Shown: one piece after another, positions 11,131 through 19,830 of the stretch | Layout: each line of letters begins with the position of its first letter | Numbering within the stretch: the first letter of the stretch is position 1 | Assembly (NCBI RefSeq): GCF_026735135.1 | Contig: NZ_JAPQER010000003.1 | Location: forward strand, 62,001-126,000 | DNA length: 64,000 bases | Source of the DNA: Clostridium aestuarii | GTDB taxonomy: Bacteria; Bacillota; Clostridia; Clostridiales; Clostridiaceae | Direction: 5' to 3' | Program-made: the position numbers and the translations under genes | The notes under the pieces: generated by a model | Told to the model about the DNA's origin: nothing | The model's database searches: none | What the model saw: the letters and a program-made list of their open reading frames with translations, nothing else

Positions 11131-11206
11131 GATTCACTAGCTCAGTCGGTAGAGCACTTGACTTTTAATCAAGTTGTCCGGGGTTCGATTCCCCGGTGGA
11201 TCACCA
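11131..11206 (+). tRNA. tRNA-Lys (UUU)
   Basis: Acceptor GATTCAC / GTGGATC with one G-U pair, anticodon TTT, CCA encoded. The second copy is at 12221. Confidence 0.97.
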
Positions 11207-11223
11207 TTTAAAATTTAAAATGT

Positions 11224-11307
11224 GCAGGTGTGGCGGAATTGGCAGACGCACTAGACTTAGGATCTAGCGCCTTTGGCGTGGGGGTTCGACTCCCTTCACC
11301 TGCACCA
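11224..11307 (+). tRNA. tRNA-Leu (UAG)
   Basis: 84 nt with a long variable arm (class II). Acceptor GCAGGTG / CACCTGC, stem CTAGA / TCTAG, loop CTTAGGA giving TAG. CCA encoded. The only single-copy member in the middle of the array. Confidence 0.97.
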
Positions 11308-11312
11308 AATTT

Positions 11313-11387
11313 GCGGGAGTGGCTCAGTGGTAGAGCGTCACCTTGCCAAGGTGAACGTCGCGAGTTCGAATCTCGTCTTCCGCTCCA
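11313..11387 (+). tRNA. tRNA-Gly (GCC)
   Basis: Anticodon stem TCACC / GGTGA, loop TTGCCAA (GCC), CCA encoded. Start of the first four-tRNA block Gly-Gly-Arg-Lys; second copy at 11735. Confidence 0.97.
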
Positions 11388-11393
11388 ATATAT

Positions 11394-11467
11394 GCGGGTA
11401 TGGTTCAATGGTAGAACGTCAGCCTTCCAAGCTGAACACAGGGGTTCGATTCCCCTTACCCGCTCCA
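11394..11467 (+). tRNA. tRNA-Gly (UCC), copy 2
   Basis: Same sequence as the tRNA-Gly(UCC) at 10809, anticodon TCC, CCA encoded. Confidence 0.97.
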
Positions 11468-11473
11468 AAGTAT

Positions 11474-11550
<77 letters not shown>

Positions 11551-11558
11551 AAAAACAT

Positions 11559-11634
11559 GTGTGATTAGCTCAGTTGGTAGAGCATCTGACTCTTAATCAG
11601 AGGGTCCAGGGTTCGAACCCCTGATCGCACACCA
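11559..11634 (+). tRNA. tRNA-Lys (CUU)
   Basis: Acceptor GTGTGAT / ATCGCAC, anticodon stem TCTGA / TCAGA with loop CTCTTAA (CTT), CCA encoded. The second copy is at 11980. Confidence 0.97.
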
Positions 11635-11650
11635 TATATAGTTACAATAA

Positions 11651-11726
11651 CGGGGTGTAGCGCAGATGGTAGCGCGCATGGTTTGGGACCATGAGGCCGC
11701 GGGTTCGAGACCTGCCACCCCGACCA
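11651..11726 (+). tRNA. tRNA-Pro (UGG), copy 2
   Basis: Same sequence as the gene at 10729, anticodon TGG, CCA encoded. It separates the two four-tRNA blocks. Confidence 0.97.
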
Positions 11727-11734
11727 AAAAACAT

Positions 11735-11809
11735 GCGGGAGTGGCTCAGTGGTAGAGCGTCACCTTGCCAAGGTGAACGTCGCGAGTTCGAATCTCGTCT
11801 TCCGCTCCA
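11735..11809 (+). tRNA. tRNA-Gly (GCC), copy 2
   Basis: Same sequence as the gene at 11313, anticodon GCC, CCA encoded. Start of the second Gly-Gly-Arg-Lys block. Confidence 0.97.
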
Positions 11810-11815
11810 ATATAT

Positions 11816-11889
11816 GCGGGTATGGTTCAATGGTAGAACGTCAGCCTTCCAAGCTGAACACAGGGGTTCGATTCCCCTTACCCGCTCCA
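11816..11889 (+). tRNA. tRNA-Gly (UCC), copy 3
   Basis: Same sequence as the gene at 10809, anticodon TCC, CCA encoded. Confidence 0.97.
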
Positions 11890-11894
11890 AAGAT

Positions 11895-11971
<77 letters not shown>

Positions 11972-11979
11972 AAAAACAT

Positions 11980-12055
11980 GTGTGATTAGCTCAGTTGGTA
12001 GAGCATCTGACTCTTAATCAGAGGGTCCAGGGTTCGAACCCCTGATCGCACACCA
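11980..12055 (+). tRNA. tRNA-Lys (CUU), copy 2
   Basis: Same sequence as the gene at 11559, anticodon CTT, CCA encoded. Confidence 0.97.
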
Positions 12056-12058
12056 TAT

Positions 12059-12135
12059 GGTGGACGTAGTTCAGTTGGTAGAGCGCCAGATTGTGGTTCT
12101 GGTTGTCGAGGGTTCGAGTCCCTTCGTCCACCCCA
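12059..12135 (+). tRNA. tRNA-His (GUG), copy 2
   Basis: Same as the gene at 10969, including G-1 and C73. Start of a repeated His-Gln-Lys(UUU) block. Confidence 0.97.
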
Positions 12136-12142
12136 ATAACAT

Positions 12143-12217
12143 TGGGATATCGCCAAGCGGTAAGGCATAGCACTTTGACTGCTACATGCGTAGGTTCGAA
12201 TCCTGCTATCCCAGCCA
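12143..12217 (+). tRNA. tRNA-Gln (UUG), copy 2
   Basis: Anticodon TTG, CCA encoded. Acceptor TGGGATA / TATCCCA: base pair 7-66 is A-T here but G-C in the copy at 11053. Confidence 0.96.
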
Positions 12218-12220
12218 AAT

Positions 12221-12296
12221 GATTCACTAGCTCAGTCGGTAGAGCACTTGACTTTTAATCAAGTTGTCCGGGGTTCGATTCCCCGGTGGATCACCA
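12221..12296 (+). tRNA. tRNA-Lys (UUU), copy 2
   Basis: Same sequence as the gene at 11131, anticodon TTT, CCA encoded. Confidence 0.97.
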
Positions 12297-12314
12297 TTTT
12301 AACTTTATAAGTAA

Positions 12315-12388
12315 GCGGGTATGGTTCAATGGTAGAACGTCAGCCTTCCAAGCTGAACACAGGGGTTCGATTCCCCTTACCCGCTCCA
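12315..12388 (+). tRNA. tRNA-Gly (UCC), copy 4
   Basis: Same sequence as the gene at 10809, anticodon TCC, CCA encoded. Not followed by tRNA-Arg(UCU), unlike the other three. Confidence 0.97.
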
Positions 12389-12409
12389 TTTTCATTTTTT
12401 GATTGTCTA

Positions 12410-12486
12410 GCGCTCATAGCTCAGCTGGATAGAGTGACAGACTTCGAATCTGGAGGTCGGGGGTTCGACTCCCTCTGGGCGCACCA
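12410..12486 (+). tRNA. tRNA-Arg (UCG)
   Basis: Acceptor GCGCTCA / TGGGCGC, anticodon loop CTTCGAA (TCG, reads CGA/CGG), CCA encoded. The anticodon stem ACAGA / TCTGG has an A27-G43 mismatch. The 77-nt length without a long variable arm excludes tRNA-Ser, which a shifted reading (CGA) would suggest. Confidence 0.88.
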
Positions 12487-12514
12487 TTACAACCATTACG
12501 TAAGGTAAATAACA

Positions 12515-12554
12515 TAAGGCTTTAAAGAATTATTTTTAATTCTTTAAAGCCTTA
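12515..12554. terminator. bidirectional terminator between the tRNA array and the SASP gene
   Basis: A perfect 18-bp inverted repeat starting TAAGGCTTTAAAG with a TTTT loop. It sits between convergent transcripts: the tRNA array from the left and the spore protein gene from the right. Confidence 0.9.
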
Positions 12555-12590
12555 TTTATAAACGATTTAATTTAACTTATAATTTATTTA

Positions 12591-12770
12591 TTATAAGTTC
12601 TCTTCATAATTTTGTACCATTTTTTTAACCATTTCTCCACCAACAGATCCATTTTGTTTAGAAGTTAAATTACCATTATAACCTTCTTGTAGAGGAACTC
12701 CTATTTCTTTTGCCACTTCCATTTTAAATTTATTTAAGCCTACTTTTGCTTCAGGAACTAGATTTTTCAT
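12591..12770 (-). CDS. small acid-soluble spore protein, alpha/beta type
   Basis: 59 residues, found by reading the minus strand. These proteins coat and protect DNA in dormant spores and supply amino acids at germination. The family marks are clear: MKNLVPEAKVGLNKFKMEVA, then the EIGVPL germination-protease recognition region and YNGNLTSKQNGSVGGEMVKKMV at the DNA-binding C-terminus. ATG at 12770 is preceded by AAGGAGG at 9 bp. Expression should be sigma-G dependent in the forespore, but I could not place a convincing sigma-G promoter. It shares its terminator with the convergent tRNA array. Confidence 0.95.
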   Translation of the reverse strand: MKNLVPEAKVGLNKFKMEVAKEIGVPLQEGYNGNLTSKQNGSVGGEMVKKMVQNYEENL

Positions 12771-12917
12771 ATATAGTTTCCTCCTTATTATATATAATTA
12801 TTATATTTATTGTGATTTATTATTTTGTCACTATTATGTTATGGAGAATTATAAATAATATGTTGATGAATTAGTGGAAAAATTGGGTTTAATCATTATA
12901 AAAATAAAAAATAGGTA

Positions 12918-12946
12918 TTGCTTTTTAGGTTAAATTGATTTAATAT
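12918..12946 (+). promoter_or_regulatory. sigma-A promoter of the xpt-guaD unit
   Basis: TTGCTT, 17-bp spacer, TAATAT. Transcription from about 12953 would run through the purine riboswitch. The -10 is a moderate match. Confidence 0.5.
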
Positions 12947-13001
12947 ATACATATAAATAATAACTACGAATGATAAAAGTTAAAAATTTAATATTGTTCG
13001 C

Positions 13002-13074
13002 ATTCTCGTATATGTTTAGTAATATGGACTAAGTGTTTCTACCGAGCAGCCGTAAAATGTTCGACTACGAGAGT
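13002..13074 (+). promoter_or_regulatory. guanine-class purine riboswitch aptamer
   Basis: P1 pairs 13002-13010 (ATTCTCGTA) with 13066-13074 (TACGAGAGT). The P2 arm includes TTTAGTAATATGGACTAAG, the J2/3 core is TTTCTACC, and the P3 arm CGAGCA / TGTTCG closes GCCGTAAAA. The specificity base in J3/1 (GACTACGAG) is C, as in guanine or hypoxanthine sensors; adenine sensors have U. It precedes xanthine phosphoribosyltransferase, a classic target of this riboswitch. Confidence 0.93.
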
Positions 13075-13145
13075 TATATGGCAGATTATCATAGATGAAA
13101 AATGTTTTTATAGTTATTTTTTATAGATGATAAATTATGACTTAT

Positions 13146-13178
13146 AAACTCTCTAGATATAAACTAGAGAGTTTTTGT
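13146..13178 (+). terminator. riboswitch-controlled terminator
   Basis: Stem AAACTCTCTAG / CTAGAGAGTTT (13146-13156 with 13164-13174), then T. The 5' arm contains AACTCTC, complementary to GAGAGTT at 13069-13075, the 3' strand of P1. Ligand binding holds P1 and frees the terminator; without ligand the antiterminator forms. This is an OFF switch. Confidence 0.88.
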
Positions 13179-13214
13179 TATTTTAAAAGTATGTTTCGGG
13201 AAGGAAGAGATATC

Positions 13215-13787
13215 GTGGAATTATTAAAAAATAAAATTTTAAAAGATGGAAAAATTATAGGACAAGATGTATTGAAGGTTGATAGTTTTTTAAATCATCA
13301 GATAGATATTAAATTATTTAATGAAATAGGAAAAGAATTCAAAAGAAGGTTTGAAGGTAAAGATATAACTAAAATTCTTACAATAGAAGCTTCGGGAATA
13401 GGAATAGCATGTATTACTGCACAGTATTTTAATGTTCCTGTAGTTTTTGCTAAAAAACAAGAAGGCAGTAATATGGATAAAGAAAATTATGAAGCAGATG
13501 TTTTTTCATTTACTAAAAATAAATCTTACAAAATTAAGGTTTCTAAAAATTATATAAAACCAGAAGATAAGATATTGATAATTGACGATTTTCTTGCTAA
13601 TGCTAATGCAGCATCAGGATTAATAGATGTTGTGAAACAAGCAAATGCAGAAGTGAGTGGCATAGGAATTGTTATAGAAAAGGGATTCCAAAATGGAAGG
13701 GAAATTATTAAGGAAAAAAATATTCAATTAGAATCTTTAGCTATTATAGAATCTATGGGAAATGGAAAGATTGTTTTTAAAAATTAG
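13215..13787 (+). CDS. xpt: xanthine phosphoribosyltransferase
   Basis: Converts xanthine and PRPP to XMP in purine salvage. The protein starts MELLKNKILKDGKIIG and runs 190 residues, the usual Xpt size. The PRPP-binding motif ILIIDDFLANANAASG and the upstream TIEASGIGIA loop are present. I chose GTG 13215, with GGAAGGA just upstream. An in-frame ATG at 13137 would put the N-terminus inside the terminator hairpin and add unrelated residues, so it is rejected. Controlled by the guanine riboswitch; guaD starts 11 bp downstream. Confidence 0.95.
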   Translation: MELLKNKILKDGKIIGQDVLKVDSFLNHQIDIKLFNEIGKEFKRRFEGKDITKILTIEASGIGIACITAQYFNVPVVFAKKQEGSNMDKENYEADVFSFTKNKSYKIKVSKNYIKPEDKILIIDDFLANANAASGLIDVVKQANAEVSGIGIVIEKGFQNGREIIKEKNIQLESLAIIESMGNGKIVFKN

Positions 13788-13798
13788 GAGATGCTTTT

Positions 13799-15076
13799 AT
13801 GAATGACACTAAAATTTTAAAAGGAAATATAATATTTACTAAAAATCCTAAAGAGTTTACTGTTATAAAAAATGGGTATGTTTTTATAGAAAGTGGTAAA
13901 GTGAAAAAAATAGATATAAAAATTTCACAAGAATATAAAGATTGTACAGTAATAGATTATGGAAACAAGCTAATTATTCCAGGATTTGTTGATTTGCATT
14001 TTCATGCTCCACAATATGCTAACTTAGGATTGGGAATGGACAAACAATTATTAGAATGGCTTGAGGAATATGCTTTCCCAGAAGAAGCAAAATTTAAAGA
14101 TAAAGAATATGCAACAAAAATTTATAAAAAAGTTATAAAAGAAATATGGAGACAAGGAACAACTAGAATAGCTGTATTTGGAAGTATACATAAGGAAGCT
14201 ACTAAAATATTGTTGGATTTATTTATAAAATCAGGAATTGGAGCTTTCGTTGGAAAAGTAAATATGGATAGGAATTCCCCAGATTTTTTAAGAGAAGAGA
14301 GTGAACAATCTATTAAGGATACAGAAGAGATTGCAGCTGAGTATTTTAATAAATCAAAGTTAGTAAAGCCTATTATTACTCCAAGATTTGTACCTAGCTG
14401 TACTTCTGAAGTTATGAAAGGAATTGGAGATATATCTAGAAAATATAATATTCCTGTTCAATCTCATTTATCAGAAAATATATCAGAAATTGAATGGGTA
14501 AAAGAATTATATCCTGAATCCCTAGATTACGCAGATGTATATAATCAATTTGGTTTGTTTGGTCAACAGCCCACAGTAATGTCTCATTGCATATATAGTA
14601 CTGATAGAGAAATGGAATTAATGAGAACTAATGGAGTTATAGCAGTACATTGTCCAAATTCTAATTTAAATGTAGCTACAGGAATTATGCCTGTAAGGAA
14701 TTTTATCGAAAAAGGAATAACAGTAGGTTTAGGTTCGGATATTAGCGGAGGACATAAGATTTCTATAGCAAATGTTATGAATGTATCAGTGCAGATGTCT
14801 AAGGTGAAATGGCTTCAATCTAATAAAAAATATACTCCGTTATCTACTTCAGAAGTGTTTTATATGGGTACTAAAGGCGGAGGAGAGTTTTTTGGTAAGG
14901 TTGGAAGTTTTGAAGAAGGTTATGAATTTGATGCATTGATTATAGATGACAGTAGTCTTGGAGAAGTGAATAGAGATATTGAGGAACGATTACAAAGGTT
15001 TATTTATATAGGTGATGATAGAAATATAGTCGCTAGATATGTAGCGGGAAATAAAATAGATGAACCTGAACTATAG
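13799..15076 (+). CDS. guaD: guanine deaminase
   Basis: Amidohydrolase-superfamily enzyme, 425 residues, converting guanine to xanthine, the substrate of the preceding xpt product. Metal and active-site motifs in order: PGFVDLHFHAPQ (HxH zinc ligands), the substrate-clamp region LEWLEEYAFPEE, HLSENISEIEWV, MSHCIYSTDREM and GLGSDISGG (catalytic Asp). AGGAG precedes ATG at 8 bp. Together with xpt it makes a guanine-to-XMP salvage route. Confidence 0.95.
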   Translation: MNDTKILKGNIIFTKNPKEFTVIKNGYVFIESGKVKKIDIKISQEYKDCTVIDYGNKLIIPGFVDLHFHAPQYANLGLGMDKQLLEWLEEYAFPEEAKFKDKEYATKIYKKVIKEIWRQGTTRIAVFGSIHKEATKILLDLFIKSGIGAFVGKVNMDRNSPDFLREESEQSIKDTEEIAAEYFNKSKLVKPIITPRFVPSCTSEVMKGIGDISRKYNIPVQSHLSENISEIEWVKELYPESLDYADVYNQFGLFGQQPTVMSHCIYSTDREMELMRTNGVIAVHCPNSNLNVATGIMPVRNFIEKGITVGLGSDISGGHKISIANVMNVSVQMSKVKWLQSNKKYTPLSTSEVFYMGTKGGGEFFGKVGSFEEGYEFDALIIDDSSLGEVNRDIEERLQRFIYIGDDRNIVARYVAGNKIDEPEL

Positions 15077-15167
15077 GTAATTGATAATTAACATTAAAAA
15101 AGTATAAATTTTAGTAATATTATAAAAATAACATTATAAATATTTTAAATTATGGAGGAGAAAAACC

Positions 15168-16283
15168 ATGAAAAAAATTATTGTTTTAATGCTAACACTA
15201 ATGATGTCGCTAAGTATATTTTTAGTAGGATGTTCTTCAGAAAATAAGAAAAACACAGCTAACTCACAAGAAAGTGCAGAGGGTAAAAAAGAAGTGAAAG
15301 TAGGGTTTATTTATGTTGGACCAGTTGGTGATGAAGGATATACATATGCTCATGATGAAGGAAGAAAATATTTAGAGAAAGAATTAAAAGTAGCTACTAT
15401 ATATAAAGAATCAGTTAAAGAAGATACTGCAGAAGTTCAAACAGTAATAGAAAATATGATTGATGAAGGATGTAACGTTATAATAGGAACAAGTTTTGGA
15501 TTTATGGATGGTATGGCTAAATCTGCTGAAGAACATAAAGATGTTAAGTTTTTACATTGTTCTGGATTTATGTCTTCTGAAAATATGTCAAATTATTTTG
15601 GAAGAATGTATGAAGCAAGATATTTATCAGGTATAGTTGCTGGAATGAAAACTAAAAGTAATATAATTGGATATGTAGGTGCTCATGAACTTCCAGAGGT
15701 TGTGAGAGGTATTAATGCATTTACATTAGGAGTTCGTTCTGTAAATTCTGATGCAGTTGTTAAGGTTAAATGGACTAATACATGGTATGATCCTGCAAAA
15801 GAAAAAGAAGCTGCAAAAGCACTTTTAGATGAAGGCGCAGATATAATTGCACAACATCAAGATACTGCAGGTCCACAACAAGCAGCTGAAGAAAAAGGAG
15901 CATTTTCAATTGGGTATAACACAGATATGCAAAAGAAAGCTCCAAAAGCATATATGACAGCACCAGTGTGGAATTGGGGACCTTATTATGTAAAACAAGT
16001 TAAAGCAATAATGGATGGAACATGGAAATCTGAAAGCTATTGGGGTGGATTAAAGGATGGAGTAATCGAACTTGCTCCACTTACTAAAAATGCACCTGAA
16101 GGAGCAGAAGGAGAAATTAAAAAAGCTCAAGAAGATATAATATCTGGAGAAAATAAAATATTTGTTGGACCTATAAAAGATAATAAAGGCCAAGAAAAAA
16201 TAGCTAAAGACAAGGTTATGACTGATGAAGAATTGCTAAAAATGGATTGGTTTGTCGAGGGTGTTAAAAATGCAGGAAAATAA
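15168..16283 (+). CDS. BMP-family purine nucleoside-binding lipoprotein
   Basis: Extracellular receptor of an ABC importer, 371 residues. The signal peptide ends in the lipobox FLVGC (Cys about residue 22). The mature part fits the BMP/PnrA family: VKVGFIYVGPVGDEGYTYAHDEGRK at the N-terminal lobe, NVIIGTSFGFMDGMAKSA, and GADIIAQHQDTAGPQQAAEE in the ligand pocket. It lies 91 bp after guaD and overlaps the ATPase gene by 14 bp, so the four transporter genes form one unit. Ligand is probably purine nucleosides, from family and context. Confidence 0.93.
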   Translation: MKKIIVLMLTLMMSLSIFLVGCSSENKKNTANSQESAEGKKEVKVGFIYVGPVGDEGYTYAHDEGRKYLEKELKVATIYKESVKEDTAEVQTVIENMIDEGCNVIIGTSFGFMDGMAKSAEEHKDVKFLHCSGFMSSENMSNYFGRMYEARYLSGIVAGMKTKSNIIGYVGAHELPEVVRGINAFTLGVRSVNSDAVVKVKWTNTWYDPAKEKEAAKALLDEGADIIAQHQDTAGPQQAAEEKGAFSIGYNTDMQKKAPKAYMTAPVWNWGPYYVKQVKAIMDGTWKSESYWGGLKDGVIELAPLTKNAPEGAEGEIKKAQEDIISGENKIFVGPIKDNKGQEKIAKDKVMTDEELLKMDWFVEGVKNAGK

Positions 16284-17802
16284 AATTCCGTATATTGAAA
16301 TGAAAAATATAATTAAGAAATTTGGTAAGGTAATAGCAAATGACAATATAAATTTAAAAGTGCATGGAGGAGAAGTTCATGCACTTTTAGGTGAAAATGG
16401 TGCTGGAAAAAGCACATTAATGAACATGCTATCAGGGGTGTATACTCCTGATGGCGGTTCTATTTTTGTTCATGGAAAAGAAAAAACATTTTCATCTCCT
16501 AAAGAGGCTATAAAAGCGGGAATAGGAACGATATATCAGCATTTTAAATTAGTAGAAAATATGACTGCTGTAGAAAATATAATGCTTGGACAAAAAGGAA
16601 AATTATTTTTAAATAAGAAAAAAAATATTAAAAAAATAAAAGGAATTATAGATAAATTTGGATTGGAAGTTAATTTACAAAAAAATGTTTATGATATGTC
16701 AGTTGGAGAAAAACAAAATTTAGAAATATTAAAGGTTTTATATAGAGGGGCGAACATACTTATTTTAGATGAACCCACAGCGGTGTTTACACCTCAAGAA
16801 AGTGAAAAATTATTTAAAATAGTAGAGAAGATGAAACAAGAAGGTTGTTCTATTGTATTTATAACTCATAAAATGGATGAAGTTATGAATATATCAGATA
16901 GAATAACTGTGCTTAGAAAAGGACAAAGTATAAAAACGTTGAATAAGACAGAAACATCGCCTAAAGAGCTTACAGAACTTATGGTAGGAAGAGCGGTAGA
17001 TTTGTCTATAAAGAAGTTTGATAGCAAAAAAGGAGAGAAAATTTTACAAGTAGATAAATTGAATGTGTTAAATGAAGAAAAAATAGATATTCTTAAAGAT
17101 GTTAGTTTTGATGTTTATTCTGGAGAAATTTTAGGGATAGCTGGAATAGCAGGTAGTGGTCAAAAAGAATTATGTGAAGCTATAGCAGGAATCCAGAAAA
17201 CGAAAAGTGGAGATATTATATTTGAAGATGAAAGTTTGGTTGGTAAAACTCCTAGGGAAATTATAACCAAGGGAATTAGTATGAGTTTTATACCAGAAGA
17301 TAGACTTGGAATGGGACTTGTAGCTTCAATGAATATGGTTGATAACCTTTTATTAAAGGATTATCAAAAACAAAAAGGATTTTTAATTAATAGAACACCA
17401 GTTGAAGATAAGGCTAAAAAAATGGTTGAGAAGTTAGAAATAAAAACGCCGAGCATACATTATCCTATAAAGTATCTCTCGGGAGGAAATATTCAAAAAA
17501 TATTACTTGGACGTGAATTGAGTTTATACCCTAAGCTTTTGATAATGGCATATCCTGTAAGAGGTTTAGATATAAATACATGTTATACAATTTATGATTT
17601 AATTAATGAAGAAAAGAAAAAAAGTAATTCAGTGATTTATATAGGAGAAGATTTGGATGTTTTAATAGAACTTTGTGATAGGATTATGGTGCTTTGCAAT
17701 GGGAAAGTAACTGGTGTTTTATCTTCTAAGGATGCTACTAAAGAAAAAATTGGAATGTTAATGGTAGGCAAAAAATTAGAGGAGGATGTAGTTAATGTTT
17801 AG
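16270..17802 (+). CDS. nucleoside ABC importer ATPase with two ABC domains (YufO-like)
   Basis: 510 residues from ATG 16270, inside the end of the receptor gene; a TTG-started extension at 16252 has no better ribosome site. Domain 1 has Walker A GENGAGKST, Q-loop IYQHFK, signature MSVGEKQNLEI and Walker B LILDEPTAVFTP. Domain 2 is degenerate: GIAGSGQKEL at Walker A and MAYPVRGLD at Walker B, with signature LSGGNIQK. A degenerate second site is normal for BMP- and sugar-type importers. It energises uptake through the two permeases that follow. Confidence 0.94.
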   Translation: MQENKIPYIEMKNIIKKFGKVIANDNINLKVHGGEVHALLGENGAGKSTLMNMLSGVYTPDGGSIFVHGKEKTFSSPKEAIKAGIGTIYQHFKLVENMTAVENIMLGQKGKLFLNKKKNIKKIKGIIDKFGLEVNLQKNVYDMSVGEKQNLEILKVLYRGANILILDEPTAVFTPQESEKLFKIVEKMKQEGCSIVFITHKMDEVMNISDRITVLRKGQSIKTLNKTETSPKELTELMVGRAVDLSIKKFDSKKGEKILQVDKLNVLNEEKIDILKDVSFDVYSGEILGIAGIAGSGQKELCEAIAGIQKTKSGDIIFEDESLVGKTPREIITKGISMSFIPEDRLGMGLVASMNMVDNLLLKDYQKQKGFLINRTPVEDKAKKMVEKLEIKTPSIHYPIKYLSGGNIQKILLGRELSLYPKLLIMAYPVRGLDINTCYTIYDLINEEKKKSNSVIYIGEDLDVLIELCDRIMVLCNGKVTGVLSSKDATKEKIGMLMVGKKLEEDVVNV

Positions 17803-18871
17803 AATTGTAAAAAAAAGTGAGATAACAAAAGCACAAAGTATAAGAATTAGAACAATAGCCATACTCCTTGCACTTTTAATAGTTGGTATTTTTATTTTAA
17901 TGTTTGGATTTAATCCATTAAAGATATATATGTCTATGATAAAAGGAGCTTTCGGTTCCAGTTATAAAATTAGACAGACTATAATAAAAGCTATTCCTCT
18001 TTTGATAACTTCACTTGGAATGTCGGTTGCTTTCAAAATGCAATTTTGGAATATAGGTGGAGAAGGACAGATAATGATGGGTGCATTTTTATCAGCTTTT
18101 GTTGCTTTGAATTTTCAATATTTACCTAAACCACTTTTACTTGTACTTATGGCAATTGCGGGGATAATAGGTGGAGGAATATGGGCGTTTATACCAGCGT
18201 TTTTTAAATCAAAATGGGGAACGAATGAAACGATTATTACTTTGATGATGAATTATATAGCGTTAAAATGGGTTGCGTATCTTCAATATGATTTATGGAA
18301 AGATCCAAAGGCTATGGGATTCCCTAAAATACCTAATTTTTCAAATAATGCAATACTTCCAAAGGTTTTTGGTATACATATAGGATGGATGATATCAATT
18401 GTACTTGTTGTTATTATGTATATTTATATGAAGTATACAAAAAAAGGTTATGAGATTAGTGTTCTTGGTGAAAGTGAAAAAACTGCACAATATGCTGGAA
18501 TAAATATAAAAAAGACAATAATAAGTGCAGTGTTTTTAAGTGGAGGATTATGTGGCCTTCTAGGAATGATTCAAGCATCAGCAGTTAGTAACACTTTATC
18601 TGTAGAAGTTTCAGGAGGAGTTGGTTATACTGCTATTATTGTGGCGTGGCTTGCATCATTGAGTGCTCCAATTATTATGATAGTTTCAGTACTTTTTGCT
18701 GCTTTACTTCAAGGTGGATCATATATACAAACTGCTTTTGGTATACCAGAAGCTGCAGCACTTGTTATTCAAGGGATGATTTTATTTTTTGTTTTAGGAA
18801 GTGAATTTTTTATAAAATATAAGGTGTTAATAAAAGAAACAAAAGATATAGAACTAAAGGAGGCAAAATAA
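17795..18871 (+). CDS. nucleoside ABC importer permease 1 (YufP-like)
   Basis: 358 residues, about eight to ten hydrophobic helices, of the BPD_transp_2 type. GFNPLKIYMSMIKGAFGS and FWNIGGEGQIMMGAF are characteristic of the nucleoside branch. It overlaps the ATPase gene by 8 bp, with GAGGAGG upstream of ATG. It forms the membrane channel with the next gene product. Confidence 0.92.
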   Translation: MFRIVKKSEITKAQSIRIRTIAILLALLIVGIFILMFGFNPLKIYMSMIKGAFGSSYKIRQTIIKAIPLLITSLGMSVAFKMQFWNIGGEGQIMMGAFLSAFVALNFQYLPKPLLLVLMAIAGIIGGGIWAFIPAFFKSKWGTNETIITLMMNYIALKWVAYLQYDLWKDPKAMGFPKIPNFSNNAILPKVFGIHIGWMISIVLVVIMYIYMKYTKKGYEISVLGESEKTAQYAGINIKKTIISAVFLSGGLCGLLGMIQASAVSNTLSVEVSGGVGYTAIIVAWLASLSAPIIMIVSVLFAALLQGGSYIQTAFGIPEAAALVIQGMILFFVLGSEFFIKYKVLIKETKDIELKEAK

Positions 18872-19806
18872 TGGATTCAATGATATCATTTTTAAGTGCA
18901 GCTGTAGTTGCGGGGACCCCAGTGCTTTTAGCCACTTTAGGAGAAATATTAACTGAAAAAGCTGGAAATTTAAATTTGGGTGTTGAAGGTATGATGCTTC
19001 TTGGCGCGGTGTTTGGATTTATGGTTGGATTAAAATCTGCAAATCCTGTGCTTGCTATATTGGCAGCAGCGGTAGCAGGTGCTTTTGGAGCGTTTATATA
19101 TGCGTTTTTAACAATAAGTCTTAGAGCTAATCAAGTTGTATCAGGGCTTACTCTTACTATTTTTGGTACGGGTCTTTCAAGTCTATTGGGAAAAGGATTA
19201 ATAGGTCAAACAGCACCGGATTCAATAAAGGCTTTTTTTAAACCTTTTTCATTACCAATAATTCATAAGATACCTTTTGTAGGATCTATATTTTTTAAAC
19301 AAGATATGTTTATATATTTAAGTTATGTTATTGTAATATTATTAGGAATATATTTTTATAATACAAATAAGGGACTAAATCTAAGAGCAGTAGGAGAAAA
19401 TCCAGCGTGTGCTGATGCTGCAAGTATAAATGTTGGATTATATAAATATGTTAATGTACTTTTAGGAGGAGCATTGTGTGGTCTTGGTGGTGCTTATCTT
19501 TCACTTGTGTATATTCCAGCATGGCAAGAAAATGTAACAGCGGGAAGAGGATGGATAGCAGTTGCACTTGTTATTTTTGCATCATGGAATCCATATAAAG
19601 CTATAGTAGGTGCTTATTTATTTGGAGGACTAGATATAATAGGTTTCAGATTTGAAGTGTTAACATCACATGTGTCACAATATTTAATAGATATGTTGCC
19701 GTATTTGGTGACTATTATGATACTTGTTATTGTGTCTTTCAAGCAAAATAAAAAAAATGCACCACCACGTGCTTTGGGAAATGCTTATTTTAGAGAAGAG
19801 AGATAA
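18871..19806 (+). CDS. nucleoside ABC importer permease 2 (YufQ-like)
   Basis: 311 residues, multi-pass. Family marks are LTEKAGNLNLGVEGMMLLGA and LRAVGENPACADAASINV. The ATG overlaps the stop of permease 1 (TAATG), which suggests translational coupling. Last gene of the riboswitch-headed purine uptake and salvage unit. Confidence 0.92.
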   Translation: MDSMISFLSAAVVAGTPVLLATLGEILTEKAGNLNLGVEGMMLLGAVFGFMVGLKSANPVLAILAAAVAGAFGAFIYAFLTISLRANQVVSGLTLTIFGTGLSSLLGKGLIGQTAPDSIKAFFKPFSLPIIHKIPFVGSIFFKQDMFIYLSYVIVILLGIYFYNTNKGLNLRAVGENPACADAASINVGLYKYVNVLLGGALCGLGGAYLSLVYIPAWQENVTAGRGWIAVALVIFASWNPYKAIVGAYLFGGLDIIGFRFEVLTSHVSQYLIDMLPYLVTIMILVIVSFKQNKKNAPPRALGNAYFREER

Positions 19807-19830
19807 ATTGAATTTTTTATCTATCACATA

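Noticed and set aside
13137..13214. N-terminal extension of xpt from ATG 13137
   Set aside because: It spans the riboswitch terminator hairpin and adds residues not found in Xpt; GTG 13215 has the ribosome site.
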